Positions 52,826-62,324 are shown, numbered from the stretch's first letter. The stretch is 64,000 nt of DNA from Labilibaculum euxinicum (GCF_009795715.1 NZ_WTCR01000010.1:1-64000); one strand, 5' to 3'. The notes: generated by a model from the sequence alone, not told the origin. Made by a program: numbers and translations.

Positions 52826-53548
52826 TTATTTAATAATTACCTGGAATTTTCGCTGAGAAACGTTGATATTGTGATCCTGCGTTTGATATTTTGCAACAAT
52901 ATTCAATGTGGTATCAAGTCCTGCAACACGATTGTAAGGAATTTCGAACCGTGCTAATCCGCCTTTTGCATAAAGAGGCTTGGCTGCAAATGGAATGTAT
53001 TTGTCTTCCATTAAATCGGTAATGTAGAAAATCACATTCTTAGAGTAATTACTTAACGACAATGTTAAAACCACAACATCTTCCTTCACAAATTTCTGAA
53101 TCTCGATACCTGGAAAACCAGTCCGCAAACTTCCATCCTGCCTGTATTCTTTCAAACCAATACCTGGCTGGCCTTTCATATAAGGAGTTTCAGCCCAGAG
53201 ATTACCATTGGAATAGTATTTCTTCTGCACACCATTCTTTTCATCTTTGTAATAAGGAGTAAGGCTATACAATTTGCCGTTTTTATGGAATTTTTTGGCA
53301 ATGCCGCTCTTCTGGTCATCAACATACATAATTTCATCACTCAACTCACCTGAAGAATAATAAATTTTACAGACGCCATGACGCACACCATTTCGAAAAG
53401 TAATTTCTGCAGTTAATCTGTTCGCATCATCATACTGCTTAACAACTCCATTTTCCACATAAATCTCCTTCGAACTTACCGATTTCCCTCTCTTTTGCTC
53501 GCAGGCAAACAGCAAAACCAATCCGAATAGGCAAATCCAATTTTTCAT
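52826..53548 (-). CDS. Lipoprotein with MORN-like (YwqK-type) repeats
   Basis: 240 residues. Lipobox LLFAC (Cys16) after a short signal peptide. At least four repeats of about 22 residues of the form Y-x-x-G-x-L-x-x-x-x-x-Y, for example YYSSGELSDEIMY, FHKNGKLYSLTPYY and YYSNGNLWAETPY, the YwqK/MORN_2 pattern. The family is often annotated as toxin-antitoxin antitoxin, but no toxin is here and this secreted form is more likely structural. The last 70 residues form a separate beta domain. Confidence 0.78.
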   Translation of the reverse strand: MKNWICLFGLVLLFACEQKRGKSVSSKEIYVENGVVKQYDDANRLTAEITFRNGVRHGVCKIYYSSGELSDEIMYVDDQKSGIAKKFHKNGKLYSLTPYYKDEKNGVQKKYYSNGNLWAETPYMKGQPGIGLKEYRQDGSLRTGFPGIEIQKFVKEDVVVLTLSLSNYSKNVIFYITDLMEDKYIPFAAKPLYAKGGLARFEIPYNRVAGLDTTLNIVAKYQTQDHNINVSQRKFQVIIK

Positions 53549-53600
53549 TTGGGGAGTTCTCTACGTGTTAGAAATTATTGAGTGTCTCATAAAAATACTG

Positions 53601-53608
53601 CAAAGGTA
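53601..53608 (-). promoter_or_regulatory. -7 box of the MORN-like lipoprotein gene
   Basis: Minus-strand TACCTTTG fits TAnnTTTG, about 53 bp before the ATG. Confidence 0.45.
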
Positions 53609-53696
53609 TGGAAGATGAAAATTATTCATCAACAAATAAACAGTAAACAAATGGAAGGTAAGTCTTTGATCAATTTAGTAATGAGAAATGGCAGCT

Positions 53697-54617
53697 TTAC
53701 ATTATTTTCTTTCTTTTCAGTAAATAAGCCTTAAGAACGGTATGAAATTCTTTGCGGATGTCTGCTTCAACATAATCAATCGCAAATTGTCCGCACAAAA
53801 TCTCTAATTCTGTAAAGAACTCTTTCTGCTTTTTACTGTATAAACTTCTAATTTCCGAAGGATTTAATTTTATGCTTTCTCCTGTTTCCAAATCAATAAA
53901 CTGACTGGGGTGATTTGCAAAATTAAACTCGTTTTCGAATTCTTTATCCCGAATGGAAAAAAGTAAAACCTCATGCTTATTGAATCGTAAATGCTGCAAA
54001 GATTCCAGAATTTCCTTTGGGGTTTCATCACCCATGAAATCAGAAAAAACAATTACGAGTGAACGCTTATGCAATCCTTCGGCAAGCTTGTGTAATGTAT
54101 CCGAAATTTTAGTTTCCCGATTTTTATCAATTCCTACTTTGTTATAGAGCTTGCCTAAATGAGCATACAGCAAATGTGCATGAGTATTAGAAAGTTTTGC
54201 CGGAGTAAGAATATCTATTTTATCGGAGAAGGTACACAAACCAACTGCGTCTCGTTGTTTTCGCAATAAGTGAACCAAAGCGGCTGCACAAAGTACCGAA
54301 AATCCCAATTTGGTTTGGTGTTTTTGCTGATAAGGGAACAGCATTGAAGAAGAGGTGTCTACAACAATATGAGCCCTAAGGTTCGTTTCTTCCTCAAATT
54401 GTTTTACAAACAGCTTATCGCTTCGTGCGTATAGCTTCCAGTCGATGTGTTTGGTTGACTCCCCTTTATTGTAAAGTCGGTGTTCAGCAAACTCTACTGA
54501 AAATCCGTGATACGGACTTCGGTGTAAACCAATTAAAAATCCTTCAACAATCTGCTTGGCCAAAAGCTCCAGATTATCAAACTCTTCGAATTGTATCAGA
54601 TCTGAGAGTTGCTTCAA
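53697..54617 (-). CDS. DUF58 protein with vWA-like domain
   Basis: 306 residues. HGFSVEFAEHRLYNKGESTK, HIDWKLYARSDKLFVKQFEE is the DUF58 core, followed by a MIDAS-like DTSSSM with later Thr/Asp (CTFSDKIDI, VIVFSDFMGDE). Such proteins usually pair with a MoxR AAA+ ATPase and a BatA/BatB set; none lies in this window. It is on the minus strand 80 bp downstream of trxA, after a terminator. Function within the Bat system is inferred. Confidence 0.85.
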   Translation of the reverse strand: MKQLSDLIQFEEFDNLELLAKQIVEGFLIGLHRSPYHGFSVEFAEHRLYNKGESTKHIDWKLYARSDKLFVKQFEEETNLRAHIVVDTSSSMLFPYQQKHQTKLGFSVLCAAALVHLLRKQRDAVGLCTFSDKIDILTPAKLSNTHAHLLYAHLGKLYNKVGIDKNRETKISDTLHKLAEGLHKRSLVIVFSDFMGDETPKEILESLQHLRFNKHEVLLFSIRDKEFENEFNFANHPSQFIDLETGESIKLNPSEIRSLYSKKQKEFFTELEILCGQFAIDYVEADIRKEFHTVLKAYLLKRKKIM

Positions 54618-54643
54618 AAAAATCTATTTTGAATGTGAACAAA

Positions 54644-54676
54644 GAAAAAAAGGCATAGAAAGAATCTCTCTATGCC
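54644..54676 (-). terminator. Terminator of trxA
   Basis: GGCATAGA (54652-54659) pairs with TCTATGCC (54669-54676); seven A on the left give a U-run on the minus strand. It lies 22 bp after the trxA stop. Confidence 0.85.
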
Positions 54677-54697
54677 CAAATATTTTGCAATCAACAC

Positions 54698-55015
54698 CTA
54701 CAATAAAGCGTCAATTTTTTCAGCAAGACTTGATTTTGGAACAGCACCAACTTGTTTGTCCACAATTTCACCACCTTTAAAGAAAAGGATAGTAGGAATA
54801 TTACGGATTCCAAATTTTGCAGAAGTAGCAGGACTACTGTCAACATCCATTTTTGTAACTACAACTTTACCGTCGTAATCATTAGAAAGTTCGTCTACAA
54901 TTGGGCCAACCATTCTACAAGGGCCACACCATTCGGCCCAGAAATCAACCAATACAGGCTTATCTGATTTCAACACAACCTCTTCGAAATTAGCATCGTT
55001 TACTGCAATTGTCAT
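54698..55015 (-). CDS. trxA: Thioredoxin
   Basis: 105 residues, standard size. Active site WAEWCGPCRM near residues 26-35, cis-Pro in IRNIPTILFF, and the usual end. It is cytoplasmic (no signal peptide) and reduces disulfides of ribonucleotide reductase and other proteins. 47 bp after dnaE in the same orientation, so co-transcription is likely. Confidence 0.95.
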   Translation of the reverse strand: MTIAVNDANFEEVVLKSDKPVLVDFWAEWCGPCRMVGPIVDELSNDYDGKVVVTKMDVDSSPATSAKFGIRNIPTILFFKGGEIVDKQVGAVPKSSLAEKIDALL

Positions 55016-55062
55016 GGTAATCTATTTTTAATTGTTTTGAATTTTATATTTACCCGTGCAAG

Positions 55063-58000
55063 TTAATTAATTTTGAATTCAATATCAGAATTATTTTTAA
55101 AATATTCGATCAATTCATTGGAAAGGTTTACCCTACAAGTTCTTGAGAACATTTTCACCCTCACATTTCTATCATCAGTGATCACAAAATTCACCTTCAA
55201 ATTCCCTTTGCTCCCCTCCATACAACTTGCCATCTCAGTTACTAATTCATCTGAAAGACTGCTTACCGGAATCTCAATGGTAACCTCTTTCACCCGCTTC
55301 TCCATTACCTCGGAAAGCAGGTTTATCCCTTTAACTTTAAACTCCAATTCGGTCGAACCTCGTGGCCAGGATCGGGTTTGCACCCTCCCGTTTATAAATA
55401 CCGATAAACCTTCAATAAAATAATTGCTGTATTCCACAAAATCTTTAGCAAAGAAAGCCATTTCAAACGAGCCTGTGAAATCTTCAATGTTAACAATTGC
55501 AAAAGGATTGCCGTTTTTTGTAGTTCCCCGACGAATAGCAGTTACCATTCCTGCAATATTTACATCCTTATCCTTAAAATTGACAATATCCGCTGATAAC
55601 TGTGTTAAAGATGCATTACAAAAGGAATCGATTTCCAATCTGTAATCATCAAGTGGATGAGCTGACAGGTAAATTCCAATTAACTCTTTCTCCTTATTCA
55701 AGCGCTCCAGCTTATTCCACTCTGCACATTCAGGGATTTTTGGCGGTGTAACCACATAATCTTCTACATCGCCGAATAAGGTTTGCTGCGAATTGTCTTT
55801 TTCTGCCTGAAGTTTGTTCCCATACTTCACCAAATATTCCATAAAGGTAACATCGGTTTCATCTGGATGAAAGTATTGACTCCGCTTTAATCCAAAGCTA
55901 TCGAAACCTCCCGACATGGCAAGATTTTCAAGAGTTCTCTTATTTACCGATCTTAAGTTTACCCGCTCTATAAAATCAAAAATGTTTTTGAACGGACCAT
56001 TTTTTCTTTCTTTAATAATATCATCAACAGCTTGCTCTCCAACTCCTTTCACCCCAGCCATACCAAAACGAATTGCGCCTTCTTTGTTTACCGTAAACCG
56101 GGCATAGGATTCATTCACATCGGGTCCTAACACAGGCATTCCCATGCGCCTGCACTCATCCATAAAAATAGTCACTTTCGTGATATCAGATAAGTTACGG
56201 CTAAGCACCGCAGCCATAAATTCAGCTGGATAATGCGCCTTTAGGAAACCAGTTTGATAAGCGATATAAGCATAACAAACCGAGTGAGACTTATTAAAAG
56301 CATATTTTGCAAATGCCTCCCAATCGGACCAAATTTTTTCAATCAGTTTATCAGCCTTAACGTTATCGCCGCCAACGCCTTCCATAAACTTAGGATTGTC
56401 ATGACATCCATTAATAAACTCTACCTTAAGCTTATCCATCATGGCAATCTGTTTTTTACCCATCGCCTTACGCAAAGTATCCGACATGCCTCGGGTAAAT
56501 CCACCCAAAGCACGGGATTGAAGCATCACCTGCTCCTGATAAACCGTAATTCCATACGTATCCTTCAGGTAATCCTCCATTATTGGGTGATCGTAAGCAA
56601 TCTCCTCTTCTCCGTTCTTCCTTCGGGTAAACGAAGGTATGTATTCCATTGGCCCCGGACGATATAAGGCATTCATCGCAACCAAATCTTCAAAACGGTT
56701 CGGTTTTAGAGCCCGAAGGTGTTTCTTCATTCCCGGAGACTCGAACTGAAATATAGCAGTTGTTTCACCACGACTAAACATCTGGAAAGTCTCTTCGTTC
56801 TCAAGATCTACATTGTTGATATCAACATCAATACCTTTGGACAGCTTTACATTGGCCAGTACTTCTTTGATGATGGACAATGTTTTCAAGCCGAGGAAGT
56901 CCATCTTTAGCAGACCAATATCTTCCACAAAACGACCATCGTACTGCGTTGTCAACAGGTCCTCTCCTTTAGTAGGCATAACCGGCAAATGCTCGTCCAG
57001 AGGATTTTTCCCTATTAAAATACCGCAGGCATGCACTCCGGTTTGTCGTACCGATCCCTCCAGGGACTCTGCAAATTTGATTGTTTGGGCGATGAGCGGA
57101 TTCGGAGAATCTTTTTCATCCAAAAGAGCAGGCTCTTCTGCGTATGCTTTTTTAAAGCTCATCTTGGGTGCTTCGGGCACCAGTTTGGTCAGGCGGATGG
57201 CTTCAGATAATTCTAAACCCAATACACGCGCTACATCCTTAATAGAACTTTTGGTAGCCATTGTACCAAAGGTGCAGATATGAGCTACTTTATCGTGTCC
57301 ATATTTATCCGTTACATAATCCAACACTTCCTGTCGACCATCGTCATCAAAGTCAATATCCACATCGGGCATCGAGATACGGTCGGGATTTAGGAAACGC
57401 TCGAACAGCAAATCATATTTTATGGGATCAACATCAGTAATACCAATGCTGTAAGCTACCACAGCACCGGCCGCCGAACCACGCCCCGGACCTACGATCA
57501 CGCCGTTATTTTTTGCCCAATTAATAAAATCCTGCGTTATCAAGAAATATCCGGGGAAACCCATCGTTTTAATGGTGTTCAACTCAAAATTCAGGCGCTC
57601 AACTACATGATCTTCCAGAGTATCACCATAACGTTTTTTCGCACCTTCGAATGCAAGATGTTCCAGGTAGTCCGCCTCTAACTTAATCGGCAGCACCTTA
57701 TCATAACCTCCAAGCTTCTCATAACGCTCCTCTTCAAACTCCTTAATAAGTGTTGTTTCGTCGTATTTCTCCTTATAGTCTTCCAAAGTGCCGAATTCTT
57801 CAGGTATGTCAAACGAAGGCATTATGGGATTGGAGTTTAGCTCAAAAGCTTCCACTTTCTCAGCAATTTCCATGGTATTAGCAAGTGCATCCGGTACATC
57901 GGCAAAGAGCTCATTCATCTCTTCGCTTGTTTTAAACCACTCCTGCTTGGTGTAACGCATGCGTGTACTATCATCGTAATCACGCCCTGTATTTAGGCAC

Positions 58001-59439
58001 ACAAGTACATCGTGCGCTTCAGCGTCTTCGGGATTAACAAAATGGGAATCATTCGTGGCAATCACTTTAACACCAAGTTCTGCTCCCAATCTACGAATCA
58101 CTTTATTCACTCTCACCTGATTTTCCCAAACATCGCTTTTTAAGCGTGGGTCATTGTTGGGGTGACGCATAATCTCAAGGTAATAATCCTTATCAAAAAC
58201 ATCCTTAAACCAAAGGATCGTTTCTCTTGCCTTATCAATATTACCGCCCATGATGTGCTGCGCGACTTCACCACCCAGGCAAGCACTACTTACAATTAGT
58301 CCTTCGCTATATTCTTCAAGTAAATCCTTGTCGATACGTGGTTTGTAATACATACCGTCAATGTGGGCAATAGAAGTTAACTTTAAAAGATTCTGATACC
58401 CTTTATAGTTCTTAGCCAGTAAAATAATGTGATGACCTGACCCATCTCCTTTATTTTCTTTTATTAAATGTCCACGTCTTGCCATATAGGCTTCAACACC
58501 AATAATTGGTTTGATGCCTGCTCTGCCACAGGCTACGTGAAACTCTTTTACACCAAACATACTGCCATGATCGGTAATTGCAACAGCCGGCATACCATCT
58601 TCCTTAGCTTTTGCTGCAATATCAGCTGTTTTGGCAGCTCCGTCGAGTATGGAATACTGAGAATGAACATGCAAATGAACAAAAGCCTGTGGAATGATAT
58701 TCTTTGCAGCCTCCTGTCTCTTGCGCTCTTCTTCTTCAATGGAAATTTCGTCGAAAGCAGTATTAACCTTAAAAGATTCGTATTCGATACCTACCAACTC
58801 AATAGCGTCGGGATTGTTGAGTTTAAAGGCTTGAATCTGCTCCAAAGACATTTTCAGAAGTTCAGATCTTAGTCCGTCGACCCGAATCAACTCCAGAAAA
58901 CAACGTGAAGTAGCCTCCACATCGGCGGCCGCATTATGAGCTTCAGCAAAAGGAACACCAAACAGCTTCATATGAAGTTCGGTAAGAGTAGGATTTTTAA
59001 GCTGGCCTTTGCGTTTCAAATCACAATATTCCTTACTGCCGGTCATGGTATCAAGAGCAGGTGTTGTAATAAGCTCCTGTTCGTCCATCTCACAACGCAG
59101 CAGTTCACAGCCTGCTATATTTATATCGAAGGAAACATTGTGCCCAACAACATACTTCGATTTCCGGACATCCTCCATAAAGTCAAGCAGGGCTTCTTTG
59201 AGCGGAATTCCTTTTTCCTGAGCTATTTCAGTTGAAATACCATGCACCGCCACTACATCTTCTGGAATAGTAAAGCCTTCAGGTATGATAACATGATTTT
59301 TAGCAAAGAGAAATTTCCCCTCCATATCATGACATTGCCAAGCCAGCTGCACCATGCGCGGCCAGTTGTCAAAATCACTTAACGGTGCTTTCCATTTTTT
59401 GGGTAAGCCTGTAGTTTCTGTATCAAATATTAAAAACAT
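55063..59439 (-). CDS. dnaE: DNA polymerase III alpha with fused DnaQ-like exonuclease
   Basis: 1458 residues, about 300 longer than a plain DnaE. Residues 1-190 form a DEDD 3'-5' exonuclease (DTETTG at 6-11, GHNVSFDINIAG, HNAAADVEAT). A PHP domain follows (HLHVHSQYSILDGA, ITDHGSMFGV), then the C-family palm with catalytic aspartates in PDVDIDFDDDGR, fingers, a helix-hairpin-helix region, and an OB fold (VNIAGMVTAIRRGTTKNG). Fusing proofreading to the polymerase is known in Bacteroidota. It is the replicative polymerase; a -7 box is at 59515-59522. Confidence 0.95.
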   Translation of the reverse strand: MFLIFDTETTGLPKKWKAPLSDFDNWPRMVQLAWQCHDMEGKFLFAKNHVIIPEGFTIPEDVVAVHGISTEIAQEKGIPLKEALLDFMEDVRKSKYVVGHNVSFDINIAGCELLRCEMDEQELITTPALDTMTGSKEYCDLKRKGQLKNPTLTELHMKLFGVPFAEAHNAAADVEATSRCFLELIRVDGLRSELLKMSLEQIQAFKLNNPDAIELVGIEYESFKVNTAFDEISIEEEERKRQEAAKNIIPQAFVHLHVHSQYSILDGAAKTADIAAKAKEDGMPAVAITDHGSMFGVKEFHVACGRAGIKPIIGVEAYMARRGHLIKENKGDGSGHHIILLAKNYKGYQNLLKLTSIAHIDGMYYKPRIDKDLLEEYSEGLIVSSACLGGEVAQHIMGGNIDKARETILWFKDVFDKDYYLEIMRHPNNDPRLKSDVWENQVRVNKVIRRLGAELGVKVIATNDSHFVNPEDAEAHDVLVCLNTGRDYDDSTRMRYTKQEWFKTSEEMNELFADVPDALANTMEIAEKVEAFELNSNPIMPSFDIPEEFGTLEDYKEKYDETTLIKEFEEERYEKLGGYDKVLPIKLEADYLEHLAFEGAKKRYGDTLEDHVVERLNFELNTIKTMGFPGYFLITQDFINWAKNNGVIVGPGRGSAAGAVVAYSIGITDVDPIKYDLLFERFLNPDRISMPDVDIDFDDDGRQEVLDYVTDKYGHDKVAHICTFGTMATKSSIKDVARVLGLELSEAIRLTKLVPEAPKMSFKKAYAEEPALLDEKDSPNPLIAQTIKFAESLEGSVRQTGVHACGILIGKNPLDEHLPVMPTKGEDLLTTQYDGRFVEDIGLLKMDFLGLKTLSIIKEVLANVKLSKGIDVDINNVDLENEETFQMFSRGETTAIFQFESPGMKKHLRALKPNRFEDLVAMNALYRPGPMEYIPSFTRRKNGEEEIAYDHPIMEDYLKDTYGITVYQEQVMLQSRALGGFTRGMSDTLRKAMGKKQIAMMDKLKVEFINGCHDNPKFMEGVGGDNVKADKLIEKIWSDWEAFAKYAFNKSHSVCYAYIAYQTGFLKAHYPAEFMAAVLSRNLSDITKVTIFMDECRRMGMPVLGPDVNESYARFTVNKEGAIRFGMAGVKGVGEQAVDDIIKERKNGPFKNIFDFIERVNLRSVNKRTLENLAMSGGFDSFGLKRSQYFHPDETDVTFMEYLVKYGNKLQAEKDNSQQTLFGDVEDYVVTPPKIPECAEWNKLERLNKEKELIGIYLSAHPLDDYRLEIDSFCNASLTQLSADIVNFKDKDVNIAGMVTAIRRGTTKNGNPFAIVNIEDFTGSFEMAFFAKDFVEYSNYFIEGLSVFINGRVQTRSWPRGSTELEFKVKGINLLSEVMEKRVKEVTIEIPVSSLSDELVTEMASCMEGSKGNLKVNFVITDDRNVRVKMFSRTCRVNLSNELIEYFKNNSDIEFKIN

Positions 59440-59514
59440 CTCAGTATCAGAATTATTATAGTTATGCCTTTAAAATGAGTGGCGATTTGTGAAGATTTAA
59501 GGAATTCATCCAAA

Positions 59515-59522
59515 CAAAATTA
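59515..59522 (-). promoter_or_regulatory. -7 box of dnaE
   Basis: Minus-strand TAATTTTG fits TAnnTTTG, 76 bp before the ATG. Confidence 0.4.
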
Positions 59523-59664
59523 GTAAATATAGACATACTATTCTTTCTAAATTACCAACATCTGTATAATATGGTAAAGGGCTTGTATGCTACATTCTTA
59601 TATACATGAGTATTAGACTATGAAATAATCTTTTTAAGCGTTATTTTAATCAAAAATAAAATAG

Positions 59665-59672
59665 TATCTTTG
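59665..59672 (+). promoter_or_regulatory. -7 box of rpsP-rimM
   Basis: TATCTTTG matches TAnnTTTG and the frequent Bacteroidota form; transcription would start at about 59679, a few bases before the palindrome at 59688. Confidence 0.6.
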
Positions 59673-59687
59673 TCGCGCTTATAAATC

Positions 59688-59703
59688 GTGGTATGCATAC
59701 CAC
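59688..59703 (+). promoter_or_regulatory. 16-bp palindromic leader hairpin before rpsP
   Basis: GTGGTATGCATACCAC is a perfect palindrome. As RNA it gives a 6-bp stem with a UGCA loop within the first 25 bases of the predicted transcript, 27 bp before the rpsP ATG. It is a candidate r-protein autoregulatory leader or a 5'-stabilising hairpin. Confidence 0.5.
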
Positions 59704-59730
59704 AACTTATTCATTTATTAAAATAAAGTT

Positions 59731-60276
59731 ATGCCAGTAAAAATCAGACTAGCTAGACACGGTCGTAAAAGAAACGCATTCTACCACATTGTGGTAGCAG
59801 ATAGCAGATCACCACGTGATGGTAAATACATTGAGCGTATTGGATCTTACAATCCAAACACCAATCCTGCTACAATTAACTTGGATTTTGACAAAGCTGT
59901 TAACTGGCTTGGAAACGGTGCTCAGCCTACTGACACTGCAAGAGCAATTTTATCTTACGAAGGTGTAATGATGAAAAGACACTTGCTTGCCGGTGTGAAA
60001 AAAGGAGCTTTTGATGAAGCTGCTGCTGAAGTAAAATTCGAAGCTTGGAAAAAAGAGAAAGAAGCAAAAATCAACGCTAAGAAAGAAGGTCTTTCGAAAA
60101 ATGCTGATGATGCATCGAAAGCTCGTTTAGAAGCTGAAGCTAAAATTAGCGCAAACAGAGCAGAAGCTATCGCTAAGAGAGCTGCTGATGCTGAAGCTGC
60201 TGCCAAAGCTGAAGAAGCTGGAGCAACTAGCGAAGAGGCTGCAACTGAAGAAGGTTCGGAAGAAACTGAAGCTTAA
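59731..60276 (+). CDS. rpsP: 30S ribosomal protein S16 with long C-terminal extension
   Basis: 181 residues, whereas bS16 is usually 80-90. Residues 1-80 are the S16 core ([36 protein letters not shown]). Residues 100-181 form an Ala/Glu/Lys-rich, probably helical tail ending in an acidic run ([14 protein letters not shown]). Such tails occur in Bacteroidota bS16. The tail's low-complexity codons keep another frame open into rimM. Followed by rimM after 10 bp. Confidence 0.95.
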   Translation: MPVKIRLARHGRKRNAFYHIVVADSRSPRDGKYIERIGSYNPNTNPATINLDFDKAVNWLGNGAQPTDTARAILSYEGVMMKRHLLAGVKKGAFDEAAAEVKFEAWKKEKEAKINAKKEGLSKNADDASKARLEAEAKISANRAEAIAKRAADAEAAAKAEEAGATSEEAATEEGSEETEA

Positions 60277-60286
60277 TATTGAATGC

Positions 60287-60829
60287 ATGCTTAAAATAGA
60301 AGATTGCTATCTTGCCGGAACATTTACTAAAACTCATGGAGTTAAAGGCGAATTAGTTGCCAAGAAAAACAGCAACCTTCTTGAAAAAAATAAATTGGAA
60401 TCAGTTTTTGTCGATATCGACGGAGGACTGGTTCCTTTTTTTATTCCTAAAAACGGAATTACTCCCCGAAATCACTCTACAGTTCGTATTGTTATAGAAG
60501 ATCTGGATTCGGAAGCAAAGGCTCAGCGATTTATTGGCTGTGATATTTACATTCCCATGAAGGATGCTCCGGAATTTATTGAAGAAGCGGATGATCTTGA
60601 TCCGAATTTGCTGATTGGTTTCCTGTACATTGATGAGGAAAAAGGTGAATTGGGAGAAATTGAAGATATTCAGGATTACTCCGGCAACATTGTACTTGTT
60701 ATTTCGGTTAATAACCAGGAAGTTTTGATTCCTTTTGCCGAAGAAAACTTCATTGAAATAAATGAGGAAAATAAAACCATCACCATGGAAACTCCTGATG
60801 GACTTATCGATATGTATCTTAGTGAATAA
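60287..60829 (+). CDS. rimM: 16S rRNA processing protein RimM
   Basis: 180 residues from the ATG giving MLKIEDCYLAGTFTKTHGVK, the typical RimM start; the frame extends upstream only because it runs through the rpsP tail. The N-terminal RimM beta-barrel (GTFTKTHGVKGELVAKK) is followed by a PRC-barrel (LIGFLYIDEEKGELGEIEDI, EVLIPFAEENFIEINEENKT). It assists 30S head maturation through uS19. Co-transcribed with rpsP as in most bacteria. Confidence 0.93.
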   Translation: MLKIEDCYLAGTFTKTHGVKGELVAKKNSNLLEKNKLESVFVDIDGGLVPFFIPKNGITPRNHSTVRIVIEDLDSEAKAQRFIGCDIYIPMKDAPEFIEEADDLDPNLLIGFLYIDEEKGELGEIEDIQDYSGNIVLVISVNNQEVLIPFAEENFIEINEENKTITMETPDGLIDMYLSE

Positions 60830-60903
60830 ATCACTTCCTGTTCTGCTGCATTACAAAACTTATTTTCTTGTACCTTACAAAATAAAAAGCTGTTATCTGT
60901 ATA

Positions 60904-61326
60904 TTATTTAATCAGCAGCTCTCCTTCGAACTCAAGAATTCTAATCTTTAAGATTTCCGGAACTTTTATGCTTTCTCCTAATTTTTGACTGTAGGCTACC
61001 ATTACCTGTGATGTTTTGGTTTTAATCTCGCCTGTTTTTAAATCGACAATATTCTGGTACATTCCTACACTTTTATTGCCAATCCGGAAAATTTTTGTTT
61101 GCACTTCAATTTTATCACTCAGGGTGATGGATGACAAATAATCTATCTCCAAATGAGCTACGATTAATGCAGATTCATTCCAATCAATTACTTCCCCATA
61201 TACTTGCTGAAAATAATCCATTCGGGCCAAATCGAGGTAGCTTAACTGAACTCCGTTATTCGCATGTCCTATTAAATCGATATCGCCAAAGCGGATTTGT
61301 ATTTTCTTTTTGTGCTTGAATTCCAT
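60904..61326 (-). CDS. Acyl-CoA thioesterase, hotdog fold (4HBT-like)
   Basis: 140 residues from the ATG giving MEFKHKKKIQIRFGDIDLIG; the upstream open 28 codons are hydrophobic and Ile-rich but unconvincing. FGDIDLIGHANNGVQLSYLD has the catalytic Asp region and the hotdog helix start (ANNGVQLSYLDLARMDYFQQ). Likely cleaves acyl-CoA or acyl-ACP thioesters; substrate unknown. Convergent with rimM. Confidence 0.82.
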   Translation of the reverse strand: MEFKHKKKIQIRFGDIDLIGHANNGVQLSYLDLARMDYFQQVYGEVIDWNESALIVAHLEIDYLSSITLSDKIEVQTKIFRIGNKSVGMYQNIVDLKTGEIKTKTSQVMVAYSQKLGESIKVPEILKIRILEFEGELLIK

Positions 61327-61564
61327 TTTGCTAATTTTTATGCGAATGTATATACAAATTGTGAAAAGAATCAATGAGATGCAGATTTTATGATTTTTTT
61401 TAAGGTGCACTACTGTTCCTAAGTATACTTAATGCACTGCAAAATTGTATGTTTTAAATTTAGTTACTCAAATATTTAAAGCTTTAAAATATTTTTTAGT
61501 GCAACTTTTCGCCGACTTGTTCGTCCTTTATTAGAACATGATTTTTTATCTAAAACTAATTTAT

Positions 61565-62284
61565 ATGAACACAAAACGTATTACTTCCCTGCTGGCCGTT
61601 TTTGCTCTTGTTTTGAGTGGTAGTTTGGCCTTTGCCCAAAAAACAGAAACCCGGAATGTTGGATCATTCGAATCAGTTAGTCTTGCCATTCATGCCAAGG
61701 TATTTATCACTCAGGAAAATTCTACTTCAGTAAAAATGAAAGGCGATGCTGATGATTTAGAAGAAATTATTACTGAAGTTGAAAATGGAACTCTGAAAAT
61801 TAAGCGCAAAAAAAATAAAAGCTGGGGCTGGAACAATTCATTCAAAAATATTGAAGTGTATATTTCTTCCTCGCAAATAAAAAATTTAAGCATTTCCGGA
61901 TCGGGTAATATTGTCGCCAAAAGCCCAATAGAAACTACCAATGCAAAATATGCAATCAGCGGCAGCGGCAATATTTTTATTGAAGATTTATCTGCCGAAA
62001 ATGTTGAATGTCATATTTCCGGATCGGGAGATATTAATCTAAAAGGTGATGGGTTACAAGAACTTGAAATTCACATTAGTGGTTCGGGTGATGTTGATGC
62101 AGGCTATTTGAAATCTGAAAATGTTGATGTGCATGTATCAGGATCGGGAGATTGTAAGGTATATGCCACAAAAAAACTGACGGCAAGAGTAGCTGGCAGC
62201 GGTGACATTTACTACCGCGGAAAACCGGATTACGTGGATTCAAAATCTGCAGGTTCGGGTCACATAAAGTCAATTGGAATGTAA
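61565..62284 (+). CDS. Secreted DUF2807 (head-GIN) repeat protein
   Basis: 239 residues from the ATG giving MNTKRITSLLAVFALVLSGS, a signal peptide ending FAQ; an upstream ATG nine codons earlier is weaker. DUF2807 pattern RNVGSFESVSLAIHAKVFIT at the start and six [IV]SGSG[DN]-like turns (SISGSGNI, AISGSGNI, HISGSGDI, HISGSGDV, HVSGSGDC, RVAGSGDI) spaced 17-22 residues apart, forming a parallel beta-helix on the periplasmic or cell-surface side. Function unknown; a structural or adhesive role is likely. Confidence 0.85.
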   Translation: MNTKRITSLLAVFALVLSGSLAFAQKTETRNVGSFESVSLAIHAKVFITQENSTSVKMKGDADDLEEIITEVENGTLKIKRKKNKSWGWNNSFKNIEVYISSSQIKNLSISGSGNIVAKSPIETTNAKYAISGSGNIFIEDLSAENVECHISGSGDINLKGDGLQELEIHISGSGDVDAGYLKSENVDVHVSGSGDCKVYATKKLTARVAGSGDIYYRGKPDYVDSKSAGSGHIKSIGM

Positions 62285-62292
62285 AAAATAAT

Positions 62293-62324
62293 CCGTAGGG
62301 AAACAGAACACTGTATCCCTACGG
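62293..62324. repeat. Family B-like hairpin covering the tsaC stop
   Basis: CCGTAGGG (62293-62300) and CCCTACGG (62317-62324) form an 8-bp stem around AAACAGAACACTGTAT. On the minus strand the tsaC stop TAG lies inside the CCGTAGGG copy. It could also end the transcripts of both convergent genes. Confidence 0.6.

Noticed and set aside
52826-53548. Toxin-antitoxin module (YwqK antitoxin label)
   Set aside because: The protein is a lipoprotein with MORN-like repeats and has no toxin neighbour; the label is an annotation habit.
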